A stretch of DNA of 64,000 nucleotides. Source: Ornithobacterium rhinotracheale (GTDB lineage: Bacteria; Bacteroidota; Bacteroidia; Flavobacteriales; Weeksellaceae). The translations under genes and the position numbers were made by a program. Positions 16,792 through 25,848 of the stretch are shown piece by piece. The number at the start of each line of letters is the position of its first letter. The stretch's first letter is position 1. Below the pieces are notes generated by a model. That model saw only the letters and a program-made list of their open reading frames with translations. It made no database searches and was not told the DNA's origin. The stretch lies in assembly GCF_022832975.1 (NCBI RefSeq), contig NZ_CP094846.1, positions 1,275,501-1,339,500 of the forward strand, in the 5' to 3' direction.

Positions 16792-16805
16792 TTAAAATAT
16801 AAAAA

Positions 16806-18050
16806 ATGGCTTTAAAACAGAATTTACATAAATTAAAACAAAAGTACGCTGGAACTAGCATGGGTACTGTATTTGGAGCGTTCCATACCTTCCTATACAC
16901 TCCAGATGAAGTTTCTGCGTCAAAAGGATCGCAAATTCACGATGCTGCCGACCTTAAAAGAGTCATGAACACGGTAATCATCGCATTGATTCCTTGTTTA
17001 CTTTTTGCACTTTGGAATGCAGGTTATCAGCACTTTTTGCACGACGCTGAATGGTCTAAAACCAACGGCGTTGCTCCAAGTTTTTTACAATCATTTAGCG
17101 ATGGTTTAGCTTGGGATTATATTTGGATTGGAATTAAGAAAATTATTCCATTAGTAATTGTATCTTATGTAGTAGGTTTAGGAATCGAGTTCTTATTTGC
17201 TGCAATTAAGAAACACGAAGTAGAAGAAGGTTACCTTGTAACTGGTATTTTGGTTCCACTTATCGTACCGATTGATATTCCACTTTGGATGCTTGCCGTA
17301 GCTGTAGCATTTGGGGTTGTAATAGGTAAAGAAGTATTTGGTGGTACTGGTATGAACATCTTGAACCCTGCACTTACTATTAGAGCATTCTTGTTCTTTG
17401 CTTATCCTACTTGGATGAGTGGTGATAAAGTTTGGGTAGCTGGTGCGGTAGACCGTATGAAAGAAATTTCTGGTGGTGCACAAGTAGATGCTATTTCAGG
17501 TGAAACTATTTTGGGACACTTAGCTCAAAACACACCAGCAGGATATAGCGTATCGGATATGTTCTTTGGTTTCATTCCAGGTTCTGTGGGAGAAACTTCT
17601 ACATTTCTTATTTTATTAGGAGCACTTTACTTGATTTATTCAGGTATTGGAAGCTGGAAAATCATTCTTTCTACCTTCGTAGGTGGTGCTGTAATGGGAC
17701 TTATCTTCAATGGTGTAGTAGATGCAGGATGGATTTCAGAATATAGCAAGTTTTATGGTTTGATGAGTTTCCCTTGGTGGCAACAATTAATCATCGGCGG
17801 TTTTGCGTTTGGAGCTGTATTTATGGCAACAGATCCTGTAACAGCTGCACAAACCGAGAAAGGAAAATACATTTATGGTTTCTTGGTAGGGTTTTTGGCC
17901 ATTATGATTAGATGCTTCAACCCTGCGTATCCAGAAGGTGTGATGCTTGCCATCTTACTTATGAATGTATTTGCTCCAACCATTGATTACTATGTAATTC
18001 AAGGTAACATCAGCAAAAGAAAAAAACGTTTAAAACTTAAAACTGCATAA
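16806..18050 (+). CDS. nqrB: Na+-translocating NADH:quinone reductase subunit B
   Basis: 414 residues, inner-membrane protein with about ten helices. NqrB carries a covalent FMN on a threonine and riboflavin, and forms the main Na+ path. The flavinylation motif, normally D-x-x-S-G-A-T, reads D228-A-I-S-G-E-T234: the threonine is kept but Ala is replaced by Glu. The FGGTGMNILNPALTIRAF segment and C-terminal MATDPVTAAQT are standard. Flavin attachment would need ApbE, encoded at 42992. Confidence 0.95.
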   Translation: MALKQNLHKLKQKYAGTSMGTVFGAFHTFLYTPDEVSASKGSQIHDAADLKRVMNTVIIALIPCLLFALWNAGYQHFLHDAEWSKTNGVAPSFLQSFSDGLAWDYIWIGIKKIIPLVIVSYVVGLGIEFLFAAIKKHEVEEGYLVTGILVPLIVPIDIPLWMLAVAVAFGVVIGKEVFGGTGMNILNPALTIRAFLFFAYPTWMSGDKVWVAGAVDRMKEISGGAQVDAISGETILGHLAQNTPAGYSVSDMFFGFIPGSVGETSTFLILLGALYLIYSGIGSWKIILSTFVGGAVMGLIFNGVVDAGWISEYSKFYGLMSFPWWQQLIIGGFAFGAVFMATDPVTAAQTEKGKYIYGFLVGFLAIMIRCFNPAYPEGVMLAILLMNVFAPTIDYYVIQGNISKRKKRLKLKTA

Positions 18051-18052
18051 TC

Positions 18053-18817
18053 ATGGCAAAGAGAACAGACAGTAACGCTTATACTATAATATTTGCCATC
18101 GTAATGGTGGTTGTAGTGGGAGCTCTTTTGGCCTTTGTAGCATCATCGTTGAAAGGTAGAATTAAAGCAAATCAAACTTTAGAAAAAGAGCAAAACATAC
18201 TTTATGCAATGGGAGAAAATAACGACGAGAATCCATATAGTGGAGCAGGTTCGGTAAATTTCATTCCTACAGATAAAGTAGAGCAAGAGTTTAATAAATA
18301 CATCGTAAAACAATATGTTTTACAAAATGGAAAATTTACTGAAGACTCAAAAGCTTATCTAATCGATCTTAAAAAAGAATTAGCTAAGAAAAATAAAGAA
18401 GAAGTGAGATTACCCCTATTCATCGGAGAAAAAGAAGGAGAAAAATTTTACATTTTGCCTATGCGAGGCAAAGGCCTTTGGGACGCAATTTGGGGATATA
18501 TCGCATTGAAACAAGATTTAACAGTGCAAGGTGTTTACTTTGACCACGCAGGCGAAACCCCTGGGCTTGGGGCAAATATCAAGGAAAGATTCTTTATGGA
18601 TGATTTCCACGGAGAGCACATCTACAATGATAATCATGAGTTGAAAGGAATCACTATCCAAAAAGGTAATATGGACCCACTAAATGAAAGAAAAGAAGAT
18701 AATAAAGTAGATGCAATCGCAGGTGCTACCATCACCGGAAACGGTGTCACTGCTATGTTATATAGCACGCTTGAAATGTATTCACCTTATTTACTAGAAC
18801 TAGCAAATCAAAATTAA
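18053..18817 (+). CDS. nqrC: Na+-translocating NADH:quinone reductase subunit C
   Basis: 254 residues with one N-terminal membrane helix (about 10-32) and a periplasmic FMN-binding domain. The flavinylation motif D220-A-I-A-G-A-T226-I-T is intact, so Thr226 should carry FMN added by ApbE. GKGLWDAIWGY and HAGETPGLGA are conserved substrate-domain segments. Two bases separate it from nqrB and two from nqrD, so translation is coupled. Confidence 0.96.
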   Translation: MAKRTDSNAYTIIFAIVMVVVVGALLAFVASSLKGRIKANQTLEKEQNILYAMGENNDENPYSGAGSVNFIPTDKVEQEFNKYIVKQYVLQNGKFTEDSKAYLIDLKKELAKKNKEEVRLPLFIGEKEGEKFYILPMRGKGLWDAIWGYIALKQDLTVQGVYFDHAGETPGLGANIKERFFMDDFHGEHIYNDNHELKGITIQKGNMDPLNERKEDNKVDAIAGATITGNGVTAMLYSTLEMYSPYLLELANQN

Positions 18818-18819
18818 TT

Positions 18820-19467
18820 ATGGCACTTTCAAAAAAGAATAAAGAATTAATTATAAATCCGCTAAATGATAATAACCCAATCACCGTGCAGGTATTAGGG
18901 ATTTGTTCGGCATTGGCAATTACAGCACAATTAAAAGCAGCCATAGTTATGGCACTTTCTGTAATGTTCGTTCTAGCAATGGGGAATGTAGTGATTTCGC
19001 TTATGCGAAACATAATTCCAAGTAAAATTAGAATTATCGTACAATTGATCGTAGTTGCGGCGTTGGTAATTATCGTAGACCAAGTGCTAAAAGCATTCTC
19101 TTATGAATTAAGTAAGCAGCTTTCAGTATTCGTAGGTTTGATTATTACAAACTGTATCATCATGGGACGCTTTGAGGCGTTTGCTTTAGGAAACGGCCCT
19201 TGGGATTCATTCCTAGATGGTATTGGGAATGCAGCAGGTTATGGTTTAATTTTGGTGATTGTAGGGGCAATCAGAGAGCTTTTAGGCTCTGGAACTTTAT
19301 TGGGAATTCAAATCTTAGGAGACCCAATCCAAAAGACAGGGCTTTACAGCATAGGCTATGAGAACAACGGATTTATGCTCCTTTCGCCTATGGCACTCAT
19401 TACCCTAGGAATCATCATTTGGGTTCAAAGAAGCAGAAACAAAAAATTAATTGAGGACGCACATTAA
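18820..19467 (+). CDS. nqrD: Na+-translocating NADH:quinone reductase subunit D
   Basis: 215 residues, six membrane helices. Cys29 (LGICSALAIT) and Cys112 (ITNCIIMGR) correspond to the cysteines that bind, together with those of NqrE, the membrane-embedded iron-sulfur centre. Normal length. Confidence 0.96.
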   Translation: MALSKKNKELIINPLNDNNPITVQVLGICSALAITAQLKAAIVMALSVMFVLAMGNVVISLMRNIIPSKIRIIVQLIVVAALVIIVDQVLKAFSYELSKQLSVFVGLIITNCIIMGRFEAFALGNGPWDSFLDGIGNAAGYGLILVIVGAIRELLGSGTLLGIQILGDPIQKTGLYSIGYENNGFMLLSPMALITLGIIIWVQRSRNKKLIEDAH

Positions 19468-19485
19468 TCCTAAAATTTAGAAATT

Positions 19486-20220
19486 ATGTTAGAACATATA
19501 GAATTATTTTTTAAATCAATCTTCGTGGACAATATGGTGTTCGCGACTTTCTTAGGAATGTGCTCGTACCTTGCCGTTTCTAAAAAAGTATCTACAGCCG
19601 TAGGCTTGGGAGCTGCCGTAATCTTCGTAATGGCGATTACAGTTCCTGTAAACTGGTTGTTAGATCAATACATCTTGCAAGATGGAGCTTTGCAATGGCT
19701 AGGGCCAGAGTTCGCTGATGTGAATTTGAGTTTCTTGTCATTTATCTTATTCATCGCTACCATCGCTACCATGGTACAGTTGGTAGAGATTATTGTAGAG
19801 AAATTTGCCCCAGCTTTATACAACTCATTAGGGATTTTCTTGCCACTTATCGCAGTAAACTGTGCGATTTTAGGAGGTTCATTATTTATGCAATCAAGAG
19901 AAATCCCTACAATTGGTTTAGCCTTAAACTATGGAATCAGTTCAGGTATCGGTTGGTTTTTAGCCATTGTAGCCATTGCTGCAATTAGAGAAAAAATCAG
20001 ATATTCGCATGTGCCTGCTCCATTAAGAGGCTTAGGCATCACATTCATCACCACAGGGCTTATGGCCATTGGCTTTATGAGCTTTGGCGGTATGCTCACT
20101 GGTAACGAGGAGAAAGAAGCCACCGCAGAAGCTAGCCAAGCTGTGGAACAAGTGATTTCGCAAGATGAGCAAGCACAGACTAATGCCCCCGTAGATAATA
20201 CTAACACTAATAGAGAATAA
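19486..20220 (+). CDS. nqrE: Na+-translocating NADH:quinone reductase subunit E, with extra C-terminal tail
   Basis: 244 residues; most NqrE have about 200. The membrane core is intact, with Cys26 (LGMCSYLAVSKK) and Cys126 (AVNCAILGG) for the cluster shared with NqrD. After the last helix (ending MLTG at about 206) there is a polar, acidic and Gln/Asn/Thr-rich tail of about 38 residues. The tail has no recognised domain and looks disordered. Confidence 0.95.
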   Translation: MLEHIELFFKSIFVDNMVFATFLGMCSYLAVSKKVSTAVGLGAAVIFVMAITVPVNWLLDQYILQDGALQWLGPEFADVNLSFLSFILFIATIATMVQLVEIIVEKFAPALYNSLGIFLPLIAVNCAILGGSLFMQSREIPTIGLALNYGISSGIGWFLAIVAIAAIREKIRYSHVPAPLRGLGITFITTGLMAIGFMSFGGMLTGNEEKEATAEASQAVEQVISQDEQAQTNAPVDNTNTNRE

Positions 20221-20223
20221 CCA

Positions 20224-21522
20224 ATGATTACAACAATATTGGCAGCCGTTGTCGCTTTTTTAGTATTGATACTAATACTCGTAAGCATTCTATTATTTAC
20301 GAAAGAAAAACTAGCGCCATCTGGTCCCGTAAAAATTACGATTAATAACGATGAAACGATAGAAGTCCCCTCAGGAGGCTCATTATTAACCACGCTGGGC
20401 AATGCCGGAATCTTCCTCCCATCAGCTTGCGGAGGCGGTGGCTCGTGCCTACAATGCGAGTGCCATGTAGACCAAGGTGGTGGAGAAGCATTACCTACCG
20501 AAACACCTCACTTTACAAGAAAAGAATTATTAAACGGAGCTCGTTTAGCATGTCAAGTTAAAGTAAAACAAGACATGAAAATCCGTGTGCCAGAAGAAGT
20601 ATTTGGTATCAAGAAATTCAATGCTAAAGTGGTTCGTAACTATAATGTGGCTTCATTCATCAAAGAATTCGTTGTAGAAATTCCAGAAGAAATGAACTAC
20701 AAAGCAGGAGGGTACATTCAGATTGAAGTTCCTAAATGTGTTGTAAAATACGAAGACATCGATATCACAGCTCATCCACAAGATCACCCAGGAGAGCCTA
20801 TGAAATTCAAACAAGAGTGGGATAAATTCAAACTTTGGCCACTTGTAATGAAAAACGATGAGCAAGTAGAAAGAGCTTACTCAATGGCTTCTTACCCTGC
20901 AGAAGGTAGAGAAATCATGTTGAATGTGCGTATCGCAACTCCACCGTTTGATAGAGCCAAAGGTGGCTGGATGGATGTAAATCCAGGGGTAGCATCTTCA
21001 TACATCTTCTCACTTAAACCAGGTGACCCATGTGTGATTTCAGGACCTTATGGTGAATTCTTCATCAACGAAGATTCTGATTCAGAAATGATTTATATCG
21101 GTGGTGGTGCAGGTATGGCGCCTATGCGTTCTCACTTATATCAATTATTCCACACGCTTAAAACAAATCGTAAAGTATCTTACTGGTACGGAGGCCGTTC
21201 TAAAAGAGAATTATTCTACATTCACTACTTTAGAGCATTGGAAGAAAAATTCCCTAACTTTAAATTCTACATCGTTTTGTCTGAGCCACTTCCAGAAGAC
21301 AATTGGAAAGAGAAAAAAGACATCAACGATACAGAAGGAGATGGTTTCGTAGGATTCGTTCACCAAGCTTTGATCGACAATTATTTGAAAGATCACGAAG
21401 CACCAGAAGATATCGAATACTATTTCTGTGGACCACCAATGATGAACAAAGCCGTTGTAAAAATGTGCGAAGACTTTGGTGTACCAAGAGAGAATGTTCG
21501 TTTCGACGACTTCGGTGGATAA
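20224..21522 (+). CDS. nqrF: Na+-translocating NADH:quinone reductase subunit F
   Basis: 432 residues: one N-terminal helix (about 4-26), a 2Fe-2S ferredoxin domain with Cys69, Cys75, Cys78 and Cys110, an FAD domain (RAYSMASYP) and an NAD-binding domain ([26 protein letters not shown]). It oxidises NADH and feeds electrons to the membrane subunits. Last gene of the operon, followed by a strong terminator. Confidence 0.97.
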   Translation: MITTILAAVVAFLVLILILVSILLFTKEKLAPSGPVKITINNDETIEVPSGGSLLTTLGNAGIFLPSACGGGGSCLQCECHVDQGGGEALPTETPHFTRKELLNGARLACQVKVKQDMKIRVPEEVFGIKKFNAKVVRNYNVASFIKEFVVEIPEEMNYKAGGYIQIEVPKCVVKYEDIDITAHPQDHPGEPMKFKQEWDKFKLWPLVMKNDEQVERAYSMASYPAEGREIMLNVRIATPPFDRAKGGWMDVNPGVASSYIFSLKPGDPCVISGPYGEFFINEDSDSEMIYIGGGAGMAPMRSHLYQLFHTLKTNRKVSYWYGGRSKRELFYIHYFRALEEKFPNFKFYIVLSEPLPEDNWKEKKDINDTEGDGFVGFVHQALIDNYLKDHEAPEDIEYYFCGPPMMNKAVVKMCEDFGVPRENVRFDDFGG

Positions 21523-21545
21523 TTTATCCTTCCTTTATAAAATTA

Positions 21546-21579
21546 AAAGCCTTGATTTATTTAAATCGAGGCTTTTTTT
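21546..21579 (+). terminator. Terminator of the nqr operon
   Basis: Stem AAAGCCTTGATTT / AAATCGAGGCTTT (one G-T pair) followed by T7, 24 bases after the nqrF stop. Confidence 0.8.
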
Positions 21580-21616
21580 GTATCTTCACTTTTAGAATTA
21601 AATTCAGCCATTAATT

Positions 21617-22444
21617 ATGAAAACAAAATTATCATTTTTAGCGTTTTTCTTTGTTTTAATCTTGAATGCGCAAACTTTTGAAGTGATGAGCTACAACATC
21701 CGTTATGCCAATCCCAATGACAAAGAAAACTATTGGAACCACCGAAAAGATGATTTCTCTACTTTGCTGAATTATTACCAGCCATCTATTTTTAGTTTTC
21801 AGGAAGTATTGCGTACTCAACTTTTAGACATTCAAAAAATGTTACCGAATTATGATTTTGTGGGCGTGGGGCGAGAAGATGGCAAAACCAAAGGAGAATA
21901 TGCCCCCATTTTTTACAATAAAAAAATCTGGAAAAAATTAAAATTTGGCACATTTTGGTTATCACAAACGCCCGAAAAAGTTTCGATAGGCTGGGATGCA
22001 GCCCTTGAGCGTATTTGTACTTTTGCCGAACTTCAGAATATCAAAAATGGTAAAAAGCTTTGGGTGTTCAATGTGCATTTTGATCATCAGGGCGAAAAAG
22101 CCCGTTTGGAATCAGCCAAATTAATTCAATCCAAAATCAAAGCCATGGTTCCCAAAGGGCAAGCTTTTATCCTCACGGGTGATTTTAATTTAGATGCCAA
22201 CGAAGCTCCTATTTTATATCTACAAAAACACTATTCAGACACATTTTTGCACAGCAATACACCGCATTATGGTCCCAAAGGCACATTCAATGCTTGGAAA
22301 TTGGACGCTCTGCTAGAAACCCGAATCGACTATATTTTTGCGCAAAATCTAAAAATTATAAAACACCGCCATATTGCCGATAAGCGTGCCAGTGGATTGT
22401 GGTTTTCCGATCATTTGCCCGTTTTGGCGCAATTAAGTTTTTAG
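21617..22444 (+). CDS. Secreted endonuclease/exonuclease/phosphatase family protein
   Basis: 275 residues with a signal peptide (residues 1-19, ending LNAQ). The metal-dependent EEP fold is shown by YNIRYANPND, FSFQEVL, NVHFDHQGEKARLESA, LTGDFNLDANE, RIDYIFAQ and the terminal SDHLPVLA. These supply the catalytic Asp, Glu, His and Asn. Substrate could be nucleic acid or a phosphoester; export suggests nutrient phosphate or nucleic acid scavenging. Single gene. Confidence 0.85.
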   Translation: MKTKLSFLAFFFVLILNAQTFEVMSYNIRYANPNDKENYWNHRKDDFSTLLNYYQPSIFSFQEVLRTQLLDIQKMLPNYDFVGVGREDGKTKGEYAPIFYNKKIWKKLKFGTFWLSQTPEKVSIGWDAALERICTFAELQNIKNGKKLWVFNVHFDHQGEKARLESAKLIQSKIKAMVPKGQAFILTGDFNLDANEAPILYLQKHYSDTFLHSNTPHYGPKGTFNAWKLDALLETRIDYIFAQNLKIIKHRHIADKRASGLWFSDHLPVLAQLSF

Positions 22445-22467
22445 CCAAAAACATTCAAACAAATTCC

Positions 22468-22475
22468 TATCTTTG
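22468..22475 (+). promoter_or_regulatory. -7 promoter element for the THUMP methyltransferase gene
   Basis: TATCTTTG 17 bases before the ATG at 22493. The -33 box is unclear. Confidence 0.4.
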
Positions 22476-22492
22476 CAACATTAAATTAGTGT

Positions 22493-23641
22493 ATGGAAAA
22501 TTTTAAAATGCAAGCAAAAACCTTTTATGGGTTTGAGAAGATTTTAGCTAAAGAAATCATCGAATTGGGCGGTGCCAATGTCAAAATTAAAAACCGATTG
22601 GTGGAGTTTGAAGGCGATAATGGATTTATGTACAAAGCCAATTATAGCTTAAGAACGGCGGTGCGTATCCTTAAACCCATCGAGCGTTTCAAGGCTAAAA
22701 ATGAGAACGAACTTTATCGTGCGGTAAAGGACTTTGCATGGGAGAAAATTTTTCATGAAAACCAAACATTTAGAATTGATTTTACGGTCAATTCACCCAA
22801 CTTCAAGCACTCTCAATTTGCGGCACTTAAAGTGAAAGATGCCATTGTAGATAGATTTAGAGATTTAACGGGCAAGCGTCCGAGTGTGGAGAAAAACACG
22901 CCAGATATTGTGATCAATTTGCACATTAGTCACACCACGGTTACGCTTTCGCTCGATAGTAGTGGAGAAGCATTGTTCAAGCGAGGCTATCGCCAAGAAA
23001 CGGGGGCTGCACCAATGAACGAAGTAATGGCGGCGGGCTTGCTTAAAATGGCAGGTTGGGACGGAAAAGGAAATTTTCTAGATCCCATGTGTGGCTCGGG
23101 AACCTTGCTGATTGAAGCAGCAATGATTGCGATGAATATCCCGCCACAATTGCATCGTCCGCATTTTTCGTTTGAAAATTGGCAAGATTTTGATGCCGAT
23201 TTATTCCAAAAAATCAAACAAACTAGAATTGATAGAATTCAGGAATTTCATGGCGAAATCATAGGCTACGACATCAATATGTTGATGATTAAAGTGGCCG
23301 AAAAAAACATTCAAGCGGCGGATTTGCAAGATTTTATCACCGTGAAACAGGTGAATTTCTTCCAAACCAAAAAAGAACATTTCCCACTTTTAATTGTATT
23401 TAACCCGCCATATGGCGAAAGACTGGAAGTGAAAACCGAAGATTTTTACAGAAAAATAGGCGACACGCTTAAAAATAATTATCCAAACACTTTTGCATGG
23501 TTCATCACATCAGATGTAGAATCAGCCAAGGACACAGGCTTGTGGTACACCGAGAAAATTAAGCTCTATAACGGAAAAATCGAAACCGAATTTGTGAAAT
23601 ACGAGATTTACGACAAGGCAAAAGATGATGAAGGAAATTAA
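22493..23641 (+). CDS. THUMP domain 23S rRNA guanine-N2 methyltransferase (RlmL/RlmK N-domain type)
   Basis: 382 residues. An N-terminal THUMP RNA-binding domain (about 40-160, with the conserved KVKDAIVDRFRD) is followed by a Rossmann methyltransferase domain: FLDPMCGSGTLLIEAAMIA near 198 and catalytic NPPYGERL near 305. This matches the N-terminal half of E. coli RlmL, which methylates G2445 of 23S rRNA; the RlmK half is absent, as in most Bacteroidota. An alternative start is Met6. It overlaps the glycosyltransferase gene by 17 bases. Confidence 0.88.
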   Translation: MENFKMQAKTFYGFEKILAKEIIELGGANVKIKNRLVEFEGDNGFMYKANYSLRTAVRILKPIERFKAKNENELYRAVKDFAWEKIFHENQTFRIDFTVNSPNFKHSQFAALKVKDAIVDRFRDLTGKRPSVEKNTPDIVINLHISHTTVTLSLDSSGEALFKRGYRQETGAAPMNEVMAAGLLKMAGWDGKGNFLDPMCGSGTLLIEAAMIAMNIPPQLHRPHFSFENWQDFDADLFQKIKQTRIDRIQEFHGEIIGYDINMLMIKVAEKNIQAADLQDFITVKQVNFFQTKKEHFPLLIVFNPPYGERLEVKTEDFYRKIGDTLKNNYPNTFAWFITSDVESAKDTGLWYTEKIKLYNGKIETEFVKYEIYDKAKDDEGN

Positions 23642-24623
23642 ATTTTCGGTAATTATTGCCGTGTACAATCGCGCCGATGAATTGAGCGAATTGCTACAAA
23701 GTCTTGCACGACAAACTTTCAAAGATTTTGAGGTGGTAGTGGTAGACGATGGCTCTTCGGTTGATTTGCAACCCGTGATATCGTTGGCAAAAAAAGATTT
23801 AAAAATCACTTATTTTTTTAAGCCCAATTCAGGACCAGGGCTTAGCCGAAATTATGGAATGAAACGAGCCACGGGAAATTATTTCGTGTTTTTTGATTCC
23901 GATACGATTGTGCCACCCGATTATTTTGAAAAATTATATCAAAAACTTTCTACCCATTGGGTGGATTTCTATGGCGGAGCCGATACGGTGGGCAAAGATT
24001 TTTCTATATTGCAAAAGGCAATTAATTATAGCATGACTTCCACAGCCACCACAGGTGGATTGCGTAGTGGTAGAAATAGCGTAGGTAAGTTTCAGCCTAG
24101 GAGTTTCAATATGGGGCTTTCGCGTGCGGCGTTTGAAGCCAGCGGAGGATTTATCCCCATGCGCATTGGCGAAGACCCAGATTTAACAATGCGATTGTGG
24201 GAACTTGGCTTTCAGTCCGAAGGCTTTCCCGATTTAAAAGTAGAGCACAAACGCCGAAATACCTTGGAGAGTTTTGCTCGGCAAGTGCGTGGTTTTGGTC
24301 GGGCACGCCCAATTTTAAACCGATTGCATCCAGTTTACACCAAAGCGAGTTTTTGGTTTCCTACCTTTTTTGATTTAGGATTTTTATTGGCTTTAGCACT
24401 ACTATTTTTAGGTTTTCCTTATTTATTATACCTCTACGGAATCTATTTTTTATGGATTTTGGTTGAATCGTCGATGCAAAACCGTTGTTTGCGCGTGGGC
24501 GTTCTCAGCGTGGTAGTCGTGATTTTTCAATTTGCTAATTATGGCTATGGATTTTTGGAAAGCCAAATCAAGATTAATTTACTAAAACAAGAACCTCAAA
24601 AAGCTTTCCCTAGGCATTTTTAA
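23625..24623 (+). CDS. Glycosyltransferase family 2, membrane-associated
   Basis: 332 residues. The GT-A fold begins at the N-terminus (SVIIAVYNRADELSELLQSL, VVVDDGSS) with the nucleotide/metal motif FFDSDT near residue 90 and acceptor-side GEDPDLTMRLWE. Two or three hydrophobic segments near the C-terminus (about 245-310) probably anchor it in the inner membrane. The sugar and acceptor are unknown. It starts inside the preceding gene (ATG-ATG at 23625), so translation is coupled. Confidence 0.87.
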   Translation: MMKEIKFSVIIAVYNRADELSELLQSLARQTFKDFEVVVVDDGSSVDLQPVISLAKKDLKITYFFKPNSGPGLSRNYGMKRATGNYFVFFDSDTIVPPDYFEKLYQKLSTHWVDFYGGADTVGKDFSILQKAINYSMTSTATTGGLRSGRNSVGKFQPRSFNMGLSRAAFEASGGFIPMRIGEDPDLTMRLWELGFQSEGFPDLKVEHKRRNTLESFARQVRGFGRARPILNRLHPVYTKASFWFPTFFDLGFLLALALLFLGFPYLLYLYGIYFLWILVESSMQNRCLRVGVLSVVVVIFQFANYGYGFLESQIKINLLKQEPQKAFPRHF

Positions 24624-24624
24624 A

Positions 24625-25047
24625 ATGAAAATCCGATTAAAAAAATTTTTTTTGATTGTAGGTGTTCAAATATTATTTTGTTTTTTAATAATTTCTTTAT
24701 TTGAATTTTTAAGAATTTATCCCTTAGTATATCCAAAAGCTAGTACAATTTTAGGAACAATTGAGACACTGATGACTCTATTATTTTTTTCATTTACTGT
24801 GCCTATTATTCTATTTGTACTGAATGGATTTTCTTATCTTTATTCGGGAAATATCACAAAAATAGTATTTGAAAATAATTATAGTGAAACTAATAAAATA
24901 CTAATACATTTATGCTTAATTTCAATAAATGTTTTCGTGTATTTTTTAATTATATATAATGTTTTTCCTATTTTTATAAATGATTTTTTTAAAATTATAA
25001 TTGCAGTTGTCTTGACTGAAATTGTTTTAATTAAGAAAATAAACTAA
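24625..25047 (+). CDS. Small membrane protein of unknown function
   Basis: 140 residues with about four predicted membrane helices and almost no soluble part. Very AT-rich compared with both neighbours, with long T runs. No family recognised. It fits tightly between the glycosyltransferase (1 base) and tadA (1 base), so it is translated from the same message; that favours a real gene. A later acquisition is possible given its composition. Confidence 0.55.
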   Translation: MKIRLKKFFLIVGVQILFCFLIISLFEFLRIYPLVYPKASTILGTIETLMTLLFFSFTVPIILFVLNGFSYLYSGNITKIVFENNYSETNKILIHLCLISINVFVYFLIIYNVFPIFINDFFKIIIAVVLTEIVLIKKIN

Positions 25048-25048
25048 A

Positions 25049-25486
25049 ATGGAAATTTTTACCGATGAATATTTTATGCAGCAAGCCTACATCGAAGCAC
25101 AAAAAGCTTACGAAGCCGATGAAATTCCCGTGGGGGCAGTCATCGTGTGCAAGGATAAAATCATCGCTCGTGCGCATAATCTGACCGAACGCCTTACCGA
25201 TGTTACGGCACATGCCGAGATGCAAGCCATTACTTCGGCGGCGGCATATTTAGGAGGAAAATATTTAAAAGATTGTACGCTGTATGTAACGCTAGAGCCT
25301 TGTGTAATGTGTGCAGGTGCTTTGTACTGGTCGCAGATTGATCGGGTGGTAGTTGGGGCAGAAGACTTGCACCGAGGCTACCGACAAGCGGGCTTAAGTT
25401 TACATCCTAAAACGCAAGAAAAGTTCGGTGTTTTAGCTGAAAAATGTAGCCTTATTATCAAAGATTTTTTCAAGGCTAAACGCTAG
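25049..25486 (+). CDS. tadA: tRNA-specific adenosine deaminase
   Basis: 145 residues, cytidine-deaminase fold. Zinc ligands and catalytic Glu are clear: His55 and Glu57 in HAEMQAI, Cys85 and Cys88 in EPCVMCAGA. It converts A34 to inosine in tRNA-Arg(ACG). EIPVGAVIV near the N-terminus and LEPCVMCAG are TadA-typical, although a few related nucleoside deaminases look similar. The last codons and the stop lie in an 18-bp inverted repeat. Confidence 0.88.
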   Translation: MEIFTDEYFMQQAYIEAQKAYEADEIPVGAVIVCKDKIIARAHNLTERLTDVTAHAEMQAITSAAAYLGGKYLKDCTLYVTLEPCVMCAGALYWSQIDRVVVGAEDLHRGYRQAGLSLHPKTQEKFGVLAEKCSLIIKDFFKAKR

Positions 25487-25504
25487 GTTTAGCCTTGAAA
25501 AAAT
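25464..25504. terminator. 18-bp perfect inverted repeat over the tadA stop codon
   Basis: ATTTTTTCAAGGCTAAAC and its exact reverse complement flank the 5-base loop GCTAG, which contains the tadA TAG. T and A runs form the base of the stem, so it can act as a terminator in either direction. Confidence 0.6.
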
Positions 25505-25790
25505 AGAATTGATTTACTCAAACCGAAACAAAACAATTTCGTAAGGTTGAGGTATTGAGCAAAATGCTATCTCTGCGAATTAAAAAAGATTTTTCAGACC
25601 ATAAATCTTTGGCTTGGCGATAAGTAAGATGTCGGTGCAGCCATGTCTTTTTAGCTCCATAGAGCGGCACACCTTTTTATGGGATGAGCCGAAAGCAAAA
25701 GGCTTTGTGTGAAACAAACTGCAAAAATAAGTTTCTTCAGATAGCAGATATTTTTTTGACTACAAATGTATAAAATCGGAATTTCTATAA
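25505..25790. other. Non-coding stretch, possible dispersed repeat or RNA gene
   Basis: About 285 bases without a credible gene, noticeably richer in GC than ordinary spacers here. On the minus strand two short overlapping frames read CRSMELKRHGCTDILLIAKP and WLHRHLTYRQAKDLWSEKS, patterns that I vaguely associate with repeated spurious ORFs in Flavobacteriia. Several short self-complementary segments are present (for example GAGCGGCACACC, GCCGAAAGCAAAAGGC). It matches no RNA family I can name. Confidence 0.35.
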
Positions 25791-25794
25791 AACA

Positions 25795-25831
25795 AAAAAA
25801 GCGTTCTCATAATAACGAGAATGCTTTAAGT
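25795..25831 (-). terminator. Terminator of the lipoprotein gene at 25849
   Basis: 11-bp stem AAAGCGTTCTC / GAGAATGCTTT (one G-T pair); the minus strand continues with T7. Confidence 0.75.
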
Positions 25832-25848
25832 TTATTTGGACTTAAAAA

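Noticed and set aside
19929-20402. 157-codon minus-strand ORF
   Set aside because: Antisense to nqrE and the start of nqrF; Ser/Ala-rich shadow of conserved genes.
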